From Clostridiales bacterium (GTDB taxonomy: Bacteria > Bacillota > Clostridia > Oscillospirales > CAG-272): a stretch of DNA of 42,520 nt. The stretch covers positions 1 to 42,520 of the forward strand of contig DUUJ01000018.1 of NCBI GenBank assembly GCA_012841635.1, written 5' to 3'. The notes under the pieces were generated by a model that saw nothing but the letters and a program-made list of their open reading frames with translations, did no database searches and was not told the DNA's origin. Both the position numbers and the translations under genes were made by a program. Below, piece after piece: positions 35,591 through 42,520 of the stretch (position 1 is the stretch's first letter; every line of letters begins with the position of its first letter).

Positions 35591-36148
35591 ATGATAGATC
35601 TTTTGGAGCTGCACAAGCATTTCATCGCCCCGCACATCCGCCCCCATGCGGCGGCGATCGACTGCACGATGGGCAACGGCAACGACACCCTCGCCCTTTC
35701 GCGGATGCTGGGCGAAACCGGCCGGGTTTACGCCTTCGACATACAGGAGCAGGCGCTTGAAAACACAAAAAAACTGCTCGAAGCGGAAAACGCGCCGGAA
35801 AATTACATCCTTATACTCGACAGCCACGCGGAAATACTGCGATATATCCCGGAAAATGAAGACGTCTGCTGCGTCATGTTCAACTTGGGCTGGCTGCCCG
35901 GCGCCGATCATTCGACCTTTACCCTGCGCGAATCGACGATGAGGGCGGTTGACGGAGCCGTCCGGCTGCTCGCTCCCGACGGAATAATCCTTGTAGCCGT
36001 ATACCCCGGCCATCCGGAAGGAAAGCTGGAAGGGGAAATGCTTTACGAATACTTCAAAACCTTTGACCGCCGGCAATGGTGCGTCAGCCGGGTGCAGATA
36101 ATCAACTCCCCGACATCGCCCTATTTTTTCGCGGCGGAGAAGAAGTAA
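35591..36148 (+). CDS. mnmM: class I SAM methyltransferase, YtqB/MnmM-like tRNA methyltransferase
   Basis: AIDCTMGNGNDTLALSRML, FNLGWLPGADHS, VAVYPGHPEG, conserved in YtqB (PF06962) proteins. Confidence 0.85.
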   Translation: MIDLLELHKHFIAPHIRPHAAAIDCTMGNGNDTLALSRMLGETGRVYAFDIQEQALENTKKLLEAENAPENYILILDSHAEILRYIPENEDVCCVMFNLGWLPGADHSTFTLRESTMRAVDGAVRLLAPDGIILVAVYPGHPEGKLEGEMLYEYFKTFDRRQWCVSRVQIINSPTSPYFFAAEKK

Positions 36149-36155
36149 AACAGAA

Positions 36156-36195
36156 ATGCCCACGCGCTGAAAAACCGCGCATGGGCATATTTTTA
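36156..36195. terminator. bidirectional rho-independent terminator between convergent mnmM-like and histidine kinase genes
   Basis: ATGCCCACGCGC ... GCGCATGGGCAT ATTTTT. Confidence 0.8.
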
Positions 36196-36209
36196 CGTTT
36201 TGAGCAGGA

Positions 36210-38081
36210 TTAAACCACCGGAAACGACAGCAGCGCCTTGAACAAATCTCCGTCGATTTCTATCCGCAGGCTGCCGCCCATGAGTTCGGCGATACTTTTC
36301 GCTATCGAAAGCCCGAGGCCGTTGCCGTCGGTGTGTCTTGATTCGTCGCCGCGGGTAAAGCGCTCCATCAGCTCCTCCTCGGTCATGTCGAGAGGATCGC
36401 GGCTGGTATTCTTGAAGCTGAACAGCGCGAATCTGCCGACTTTCTCCAGCGTCAGATATACCCTCGTCCCTTCAAGGGCGTATTTTTCGATGTTGTTCAT
36501 CAGGTTGTCGAAGATGCGCATCATCCGCCGTCCGTCCGCCATAACGGTAAGCTTCTCATCCGGCATCCGGACGATAAGAGAGAGACCGGCGGCATCGAGC
36601 CGTTCCTGATATTCCCCCGCCGCCTGAGTTACGAAAGTCTCAGCGTCGCAGGGGGCTTTTATAATCTCAAGACTGCCGCTCTGCGCCTTCGACGCCTCGA
36701 CAAGGTCATCGATAAGCCGCTTCAATTTGTCCGACTGACGGCTGAGCACCTGCGAATATTCAATTATCTTTTCGTTTTCGGTTTTCTCTTTTGAGATAAG
36801 TTCCGTATAATTTATGATCGATGTCAGCGGGGTTTTGATGTCGTGCGAAACGTTGGTGATTAGTTCGGTTTTCATCCGTTCGCTTTTCATCCGCTCATCC
36901 ACCGCCGCAGAAATGGCGCCTGCGATGCCGTTGAGGTTTTCGCCGTGCTTTTTGAAATCAAGGAACATCCCTTTTGTATCGGTGAGGCAGCCGAGGTCGC
37001 CTTTTGCCAGCCGCTCGCCGCTCTTTTGCAGCCGCCGCATCAGCACTGCGACATATAGAATTGCCGGGAAGACGATAAGGCGGCTGAAAAACCAGAGCGC
37101 CGCAAGATTTGGGTATGAGTATACGCCGACATACAGCGCGAACAGCTCAGAAAGCCCGACGCCCAGAAGCAGGAGTATCGTCTTCCAGACAAGCGGCATC
37201 TCGCGCAGAAATCCGCCCAGAAACCTCAAAATTCTTAAAATAAGACTGCCAAAAGAGCAAAAGGTATTCTGGAGAAACCGGATCATCCCCCAGAATACGG
37301 TATTGGTAAACAGCGTCCCCTCTTTCAGCCGCGCCGCCGCCGACATGCAGGTACCGAGAAAGACGGCAATCTCAATTAAAGTGAATACGCCGAGGACGAT
37401 TAAAACGCCGTAATTTGTGCCGGAACCGAAGATTTCGACGGCGACGGCAAGATACACAAAATTCGGCAGCATCAATATATCGAACGGCAGTCGGTTAAGC
37501 GGTCCCATATGCAGCTCGTCGTCTTCCGGACGCCGCCCGGAAACGCTCATCAGCGCGACGAAGAGCAGCACAGCCGACACCGCTGCCGCGGGCGCGATAT
37601 AGAGCACCGCGTATCTCGCCCGATAGCAAATCCGGATTGCTTTGACGCCCAAAGAGATATCGTCCCGAACCGGAAGATCCTCTTTCAGAGAGATTTCGAG
37701 GGTGTATTTTGCCTTGCCTTCGCCGAAATATCTGTTTTGATCTTCGGTGAATTCGTATGACCGCGTGAAGCTGTCGGCGTGTTTCTCGGCGGAGGAGGAA
37801 AGAGTTTCCTTTTTTGTGTCGTTATCGGTCAGCCGCCAGCAAAAGTTTTCGTTGATGTCACTGTTGTCGCCGTTTAATGCGCGATTGAGAAAATAATCGG
37901 CCCTCGAATGCATCTGTCTTTCGATGTATATATCCGCCGAATACTGCTCGGTTTTGACATAAAGTCCGTAATCGTAAAAGAACGCCGCGGCAAGCGCCGA
38001 TCCCGCCGCCGCGATGATCGACAGCGCGCAGAGCAAAAAGAGCAGTGTTTTTCCGATAACGCTTCTTAAAAATCGTTTCAT
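36210..38081 (-). CDS. membrane sensor histidine kinase
   Basis: ITNVSHDIKTPLTSIINYTELI H-box, DNLMNNIEKYA N-box, GNGLGLSIAKSIAELMGG; multiple TM helices. Confidence 0.95.
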   Translation of the reverse strand: MKRFLRSVIGKTLLFLLCALSIIAAAGSALAAAFFYDYGLYVKTEQYSADIYIERQMHSRADYFLNRALNGDNSDINENFCWRLTDNDTKKETLSSSAEKHADSFTRSYEFTEDQNRYFGEGKAKYTLEISLKEDLPVRDDISLGVKAIRICYRARYAVLYIAPAAAVSAVLLFVALMSVSGRRPEDDELHMGPLNRLPFDILMLPNFVYLAVAVEIFGSGTNYGVLIVLGVFTLIEIAVFLGTCMSAAARLKEGTLFTNTVFWGMIRFLQNTFCSFGSLILRILRFLGGFLREMPLVWKTILLLLGVGLSELFALYVGVYSYPNLAALWFFSRLIVFPAILYVAVLMRRLQKSGERLAKGDLGCLTDTKGMFLDFKKHGENLNGIAGAISAAVDERMKSERMKTELITNVSHDIKTPLTSIINYTELISKEKTENEKIIEYSQVLSRQSDKLKRLIDDLVEASKAQSGSLEIIKAPCDAETFVTQAAGEYQERLDAAGLSLIVRMPDEKLTVMADGRRMMRIFDNLMNNIEKYALEGTRVYLTLEKVGRFALFSFKNTSRDPLDMTEEELMERFTRGDESRHTDGNGLGLSIAKSIAELMGGSLRIEIDGDLFKALLSFPVV

Positions 38082-38083
38082 CT

Positions 38084-38785
38084 CTATTTCACCTTCTCCA
38101 TCTTATAGCCCTGACCGAAAATCACCTTGATATAGCGCGGGTCCGAGGGGTTTATCTCGATCTTTTCCCTTATATGCCGGATATGAACGGCGACGGTGCT
38201 TTCCGAACCCAGCGGCTTTTCCCGCCAGACGAGGGAATAAATCTCCTTCGGACTGAATACCTTTCCCGGATTGCGCATGAAAAGCCGGAGTATTTCGTAT
38301 TCCTTCGGCGTAAGCGCGGCTTCTTCTCCGTCGACGCTGACGGTTTTTGCCGCGTCGTCGAGTTCAAGCCCGCCGATTATAAGGGTTTCCCCGCCCGGCT
38401 CGCCGGAGCCTAACCTTATATACCGCCGCAGGGCGGATCTTACCCTCGCGCAGACTTCCGACGGGTTGAAGGGCTTGGTGATATAGTCGTCCGCGCCGCA
38501 GTCAAGGCCGAGAATCTTGTCCGAGTCTTCGCTTTTCGCGGTGAGCATTATAATGGGAACGTTCGAAAACTCGCGTATCTTCGCCATCGCGGCGATGCCG
38601 TCCATCCAGGGCATCATTATATCCATTAAAATTAGGTGCAGCTCCTCGCGGGAGGCGATATCCACCGCTTCAACTCCGTTTTCCGCCTCGAAAATGGCGT
38701 AATCGGGGTTTGAGAGGTAAATTTTCAGCGCCGACAGTATGTCGCGGTCGTCGTCGCAAATAAGTATGTTTGGCATGGCGTTCAT
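38084..38785 (-). CDS. OmpR/PhoB-family response regulator
   Basis: ILICDDDRDI, LILMDIMMPWMDG, GADDYITKPFNP receiver; C-terminal wHTH LTPKEYEILRLFMRNPGKVFS. Confidence 0.95.
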   Translation of the reverse strand: MNAMPNILICDDDRDILSALKIYLSNPDYAIFEAENGVEAVDIASREELHLILMDIMMPWMDGIAAMAKIREFSNVPIIMLTAKSEDSDKILGLDCGADDYITKPFNPSEVCARVRSALRRYIRLGSGEPGGETLIIGGLELDDAAKTVSVDGEEAALTPKEYEILRLFMRNPGKVFSPKEIYSLVWREKPLGSESTVAVHIRHIREKIEINPSDPRYIKVIFGQGYKMEKVK

Positions 38786-38896
38786 CCTTTCCGTATAATA
38801 TTATACCATATCGGCGATTAAGAGTAAACAGCGGCCGGGATTAAGATTTTCTTAAGAAAACAACAATTTAAGTCTTCATTTTTGTTAAAAACATCA

Positions 38897-38925
38897 TTGA
38901 CATACTTTAATTGCCGTGTTATAAT
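38897..38925 (+). promoter_or_regulatory. promoter of surface protein 1: TTGACA-N17-TATAAT
   Basis: 38897-38902 and 38920-38925. Confidence 0.85.
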
Positions 38926-38984
38926 ACTATTATGTTGTAAACGCAACCAACAAGATAAACACTAAAGGAGGCATCTCAATTCTA

Positions 38985-40151
38985 ATGAAGAAACTCATTT
39001 CGATTTTCGCGGTCGCCGCGATGCTGCTCTGCGCATTCACCGCCGCAGCTTCGGCCGCGGAACTGCAGAACTACTGCAAAAAAGCGACGATACTTGAGGT
39101 ATCCGCCGCAGTTGACGCAAACCCCGCGACCAACGCCATCGACGGCAAGGGCGACACCTTCTGGGCTTCCGGAAAGGTAGACACCGCCAACATCGTAGTT
39201 GATCTCGGCAAGCCGATGCCGGTCGGATACATCCAGATCATCTGGGGCGACGATTACGCCGTCAGCTACGGCTTAGGCACATCTTCCAACGCCGAAGCGG
39301 TCGCCGGAACCGACGTGTATGAATCCAAAGGCGGCACCGACGAGATCACCCTCGACAGCATCACCACCATGCGCTGCCTCAACTTTGAGCTTTACAAGCC
39401 CTCCGGCTCAAACGGCTTTGCTATAAAAGAAATCGTTATCAGAAGAACCGCCGACGCGACCGAAGCGGCGGCTTCCGGTTACCCGAGCTCCGGCGTGACC
39501 CCGCCCGACGGCTCATTTATAATCAAAGGCGAGCTCATCGGTCTTGAGGAAGGCTGGGGCGGCAACGCCGACGCCGGCAGAGACGCTGCGTTTGACGGCG
39601 ACATCAACACCTACTTCGACCCGCTCGGCACCGGCGACGGCTACGCCGGCGTTGACGCAGGCGAACAGTATACCCTGACCTACATCGTCATTCATCCCCG
39701 CGACGGTCAGCTTCCCCGCTTCGACGGCGCTGAAATCAACGGCTCCAACGACGGCGAAAACTGGGAGCTTATCTGGATAAGCGAAGGAGAGGCTGAGGAA
39801 TGGACCTGGCAGGAAATTTCCGCCGACAAATTCAAGATTCAGAACCCGACTTTCCGCTACTTCCGCTATTTCAACGAATACACCCACGGCGACGTCGGTG
39901 AGGTTGAGCTTTACGGCGTTCCGGTTGACGGCACCGTCGACTGGCTCCCCGTTGAAGAAGAAATTATAATCGAAGAAGAGGCGCCGGCAGAAGCAGCGCC
40001 GGCAGAAGCAGCGCCGGCAGAAGCAGCGCCCGCGGCAGCGCCGGCTGCCCCCGCGGCTTCCCCGCAGACATCCGATGCCCTTTCGCTTGTCGTCGCGGCG
40101 GCCGTCATGGCGCTCGGTTCCGCAGTTATCGTCTCAAAGAAGAGAAAATAA
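38985..40151 (+). CDS. secreted surface protein, two discoidin (F5/8 type C)-like domains, Ala/Pro/Glu linker, PQTSD-TM-KKRK sorting-like tail
   Basis: Signal peptide; NAIDGKGDTFWASG and AFDGDINTYFDPLG ... GSNDGENWELIW ... FRYFRYFNEYTHGDVGEVELYG; SPQTSDALSLVVAAAVMALGSAVIVSKKRK. Confidence 0.82.
   Translation: MKKLISIFAVAAMLLCAFTAAASAAELQNYCKKATILEVSAAVDANPATNAIDGKGDTFWASGKVDTANIVVDLGKPMPVGYIQIIWGDDYAVSYGLGTSSNAEAVAGTDVYESKGGTDEITLDSITTMRCLNFELYKPSGSNGFAIKEIVIRRTADATEAAASGYPSSGVTPPDGSFIIKGELIGLEEGWGGNADAGRDAAFDGDINTYFDPLGTGDGYAGVDAGEQYTLTYIVIHPRDGQLPRFDGAEINGSNDGENWELIWISEGEAEEWTWQEISADKFKIQNPTFRYFRYFNEYTHGDVGEVELYGVPVDGTVDWLPVEEEIIIEEEAPAEAAPAEAAPAEAAPAAAPAAPAASPQTSDALSLVVAAAVMALGSAVIVSKKRK
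39981..40025 (+). repeat. 15-bp tandem repeat GCGCCGGCAGAAGCA x3 in the linker of surface protein 1 (encodes APAEA)
   Basis: Three exact copies read directly, followed by a degenerate continuation. Confidence 0.95.
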
Positions 40152-40162
40152 GCTCATAACCG

Positions 40163-40207
40163 ATTCAACGAGCCTTAACTTGGTTTAAGGCTCGTTGAAT
40201 TTTTTTC
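40163..40207 (+). terminator. rho-independent terminator after surface protein 1
   Basis: TTCAACGAGCCTTAA CTTGG TTTAAGGCTCGTTGAA TTTTTTT. Confidence 0.9.
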
Positions 40208-40274
40208 GTCAGGCTGCAAATTCAGACAATATTAATAATATACCGGGGTATTTTACAATTCCTCCGAATTTTAA

Positions 40275-40306
40275 CGCAGAAAGTTTCGGCTTTCTGTGTT
40301 TTTTTG
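40275..40306 (+). terminator. second terminator-like hairpin before surface protein 2
   Basis: CAGAAAG TTTCGG CTTTCTG TGTTTTTTT; same layout as the hairpins after surface proteins 2 and 3. Confidence 0.75.
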
Positions 40307-40348
40307 CAATTATCTTAAATTTTAAGTCAAATTAATGTAAATGTATTG

Positions 40349-40377
40349 TTGACATATTGATTTTAATATGATATAAT
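40349..40377 (+). promoter_or_regulatory. promoter of surface protein 2: TTGACA-N17-TATAAT
   Basis: 40349-40354 and 40372-40377. Confidence 0.85.
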
Positions 40378-40428
40378 TATGACAAGCTCAATAAACCGGG
40401 CGTTACATGTATAAGGAGAGAGGACACC

Positions 40429-41193
40429 ATGAAAAAACTAATTGCAATTGCGATCATGCTGGCGCTTGTTCTTACCGTCGCTTCCGCGGCGGAAGGCGTC
40501 GGCGATGCTTATCCGAGCTCCGGCGTGACCCCGCCGGAAGGTTCCGCTATCATTAAAGGCGAGCTTATCGGTCTTGAAGTAGGCTGGGGCGAAAACGCCG
40601 ACGCCGGCAGAGCCGCCGCGTTTGACGGCGATATCTTCACCTTCTTCGACCCGCTCGGCACTGGCGACGGCTACGCAGGCATCGATGCGGGCGAAGAATA
40701 TATTCTAACCTACATCGTTATTCATCCGCGTGACGGCTTTTTGGATCGCTTTGACGGCGCAGAAATCAACGGCTCCAACGACGGCGAGAACTGGGATCTC
40801 ATCTGGATGAACGAAGAAGGTGAGGCTGCCGAATGGGATTGGCAGAAGATTCCCGCCGACCAGTTCAAGATCAAAGACACCGGCTACCGCTACTATCGTT
40901 ACTATAACGAGCTGATGCACGGCGACGTCGGTGAAGTCGAGCTTTACGGTTATTCCAAAGCCGCCGCCGAAGCTGCCGCCGCTGCCGCCGCAGAACCCGA
41001 ACCCGTAATCGAGGAAGCTCCGGTTGAAGCCGCTCCCGAACCCGCTGCCGAACCGGCTCCTGTCGCTGAAGCAGCTCCGGCTGCCGCCGCTCCGGCGCCC
41101 GCTCCGCAGACCTCCGACATTACCGCGCTTGCGGTTGCCGCCGCCGTTATGGCTCTCGGTTCTGCCGCCCTGGTTTCAAAGAAGAGAAGATAA
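40429..41193 (+). CDS. secreted discoidin-like surface protein 2 with PQTSD-TM-KKRR tail
   Basis: Paralogous to the second domain of surface protein 1 and to surface protein 3. Confidence 0.85.
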   Translation: MKKLIAIAIMLALVLTVASAAEGVGDAYPSSGVTPPEGSAIIKGELIGLEVGWGENADAGRAAAFDGDIFTFFDPLGTGDGYAGIDAGEEYILTYIVIHPRDGFLDRFDGAEINGSNDGENWDLIWMNEEGEAAEWDWQKIPADQFKIKDTGYRYYRYYNELMHGDVGEVELYGYSKAAAEAAAAAAAEPEPVIEEAPVEAAPEPAAEPAPVAEAAPAAAAPAPAPQTSDITALAVAAAVMALGSAALVSKKRR

Positions 41194-41226
41194 GCTCCCG
41201 ATCGAGTCAGGCAGGTCTGCCGAAAT

Positions 41227-41364
41227 CTTCACTTAATTAACAGCAGGTTCCGATAATATCAATACGAATTTGCGGTTAGCTTGACAATTCGGATAAAAAT
41301 CGTGAAAAGTTTCGACTTTTCGCGGTTTTTATTATGGTTGTTTTTCGGTTTTCTTAAAATAATT
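41227..41364 (+). repeat. intergenic cassette copy A (terminator hairpin + TTTTTCGGTTTTCTTAAAATAAT)
   Basis: Aligns by eye along its length to 42256-42394. Confidence 0.85.
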
Positions 41365-41385
41365 TCTTTTTTGCGAATATTGTTG

Positions 41386-41414
41386 TTGACATGCCGTTTT
41401 TTGTATGATATAAT
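41386..41414 (+). promoter_or_regulatory. promoter of surface protein 3: TTGACA-N17-TATAAT
   Basis: 41386-41391 and 41409-41414. Confidence 0.85.
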
Positions 41415-41466
41415 TATTGCAAGCTCCGAACAACGGTGCATAAATAATACAAAGGAGTGCATTTCC

Positions 41467-42222
41467 ATGAAAAAATTAATTGCTTTTGCAATTACGCTGG
41501 CGCTTGTTCTTACCGTCGCTTCAATGGCAGAAGGCGTCGGCGATGCTTATCCGAGCTCCGGCTTTACCCCGCCGGAAGGCTCCGCCATTATAAAGGGCGA
41601 GCTTATCGGAAACGAAGTCGGCTGGGGCGAAAGCGACGCAGCCGGCAGAGCCGCTGCGTTTGACGGCGATATCTTTACCTTCTTTGACCCGCTCGGCGTC
41701 GGAGACGGCTATGCAGGCATTGATGCCGGCGAAGAGTATGTTCTTACCTACATCGTCATTCATCCCCGTGAAAACTGGAACGCTCGCTACGACGGCGCTG
41801 AAATAAACGGCTCCAATGACGGCGAAAACTGGGATCTCATCTGGATGAACGAAGAAGGTGAGCCCGCCGAATGGGAATGGCAGTACATTCCCGCCGATCA
41901 GTTCAAGATCAAAGAACCGAGCTATCGCTACTATCGTTACTACAACGAACTGCAGCACGGTGACGTAGGCGAAGTCGAGCTTTACGGTTATTCCAAAGCC
42001 GCCGCCGCAGCTGCCGCCGCAGAACCCGAACCCGTAGTCGAGGAAGCTCCGGTTGAAGCCGCTCCCGAACCCGCTGCCGAACCGGCTCCGGTCGCCGAAG
42101 CAGCTCCGGCTGCCGCCGCGCCGGCTCCCGCTCCGCAGACCTCCGACATGACCGCGCTCGCGGTCGCTGCCGCAGTTATGGCTCTCGGTTCCGCCGTTGT
42201 CATATCGAAGAAAAGAAAGTAA
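41467..42222 (+). CDS. secreted discoidin-like surface protein 3 with PQTSD-TM-KKRK tail
   Basis: Start at MKKLIAFAITLALVL (the ORF track extends upstream to 41281, across the promoter); close paralog of surface protein 2. Confidence 0.85.
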   Translation: MKKLIAFAITLALVLTVASMAEGVGDAYPSSGFTPPEGSAIIKGELIGNEVGWGESDAAGRAAAFDGDIFTFFDPLGVGDGYAGIDAGEEYVLTYIVIHPRENWNARYDGAEINGSNDGENWDLIWMNEEGEPAEWEWQYIPADQFKIKEPSYRYYRYYNELQHGDVGEVELYGYSKAAAAAAAAEPEPVVEEAPVEAAPEPAAEPAPVAEAAPAAAAPAPAPQTSDMTALAVAAAVMALGSAVVISKKRK

Positions 42223-42255
42223 TAATCTTTACACTGCGCCGAAGTCCGCTTAATT

Positions 42256-42394
42256 CTTCACATAATTAACGGCTGATACCGATAATATCAATACGGATTT
42301 GCGGTTAATTTGACAATTCGGAAAAAGTTCACGGAAAGTTATGGCTTTCCGTGATTTTTTATTGCAGTTATTTTTCGGTTCTCTTAAAATAATC
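42256..42394 (+). repeat. intergenic cassette copy B
   Basis: Direct repeat of 41227-41364; stem differs by compensatory changes. Confidence 0.85.
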
Positions 42395-42480
42395 GTAAAT
42401 TTCCAAAGTAACTGCAACACATAATAAAAGCTGCAATTAGGCTGAAAAACCGGTGCAATTACATTGAAAAATACAGGTAT
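42395..42480 (+). repeat. right copy of the ~90 bp repeat, opposite orientation to the left copy
   Basis: GTAAATTTCCAAAGTAACTGCAACA (23/25 identical to the left copy) followed by GCAATTAGGCTGAAAAACC-type repeats. Confidence 0.6.
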
Positions 42481-42520
42481 AAAAGAACAGAACAGGGTAA
42501 AAACGAGATAAAAACAGAAA

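Noticed and set aside
39981-40025. CRISPR-like repeats
   Set aside because: Uninterrupted in-frame 15-bp tandem repeat without spacers; it is protein-coding.
41281-41466. N-terminal extension of surface protein 3 from the ORF track
   Set aside because: It runs through the terminator hairpin and the promoter; the ATG at 41467 starts a proper signal peptide matching protein 2.
1-42520. Prophage, integrative element or defence island
   Set aside because: No integrase, transposase, phage structural or recognised defence genes; the zeta-like kinase and YhaN-like genes alone are insufficient.

Overview
This is a 42.5 kb bacterial chromosomal window with high-GC coding regions and AT-rich promoters. 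It looks like an uncultured Clostridia/Oscillospiraceae-type Firmicute; that taxonomy is inferred from gene content only. I see no rRNA, tRNA, CRISPR, transposase or integrase. From left to right it contains: alaS; an orphan sugar ABC-type binding lipoprotein; a minus-strand block (GDPD, DUF3784-like, two small proteins, KDG-kinase-like PfkB protein); a GH36-like lipoprotein; a minus-strand block (cyclase family, second KDG-kinase-like protein, ThrE-type exporter, TetM-like translation GTPase); a CE15-like protein that seems to lack its nucleophile and histidine; a NYN-domain protein with a histone-H1-like Lys/Ala tail, whose winged-helix end is cut by an in-frame TAG; an orphan corrinoid protein; a YhhN-type membrane protein; a zinc-ribbon membrane protein; a ~14 kb co-directional run (rbfA, nrnA, truB, xylB, ilvB-like, SbcD/YhaO-like, YjjG-like, 2-hydroxyacid dehydrogenase, YhaN-like, HD-like/GH43-like fusion, 89-aa ORF, zeta-toxin-like kinase, mnmM-like); a two-component system; and a tandem array of discoidin-like, PQTSD-anchored surface proteins with consensus promoters and duplicated intergenic cassettes. 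The observations most worth follow-up are the discoidin array with its shared upstream motifs and adjacent two-component system, the TAG-interrupted NYN/wHTH protein with a structured leader, the CE15 pseudo-esterase candidate, the HD-like/GH43-like fusion, the TetM-like GTPase with an altered loop III, a shared 11-bp palindrome at both KDG-kinase-like promoters, and an inverted ~90 bp repeat at the two window ends.
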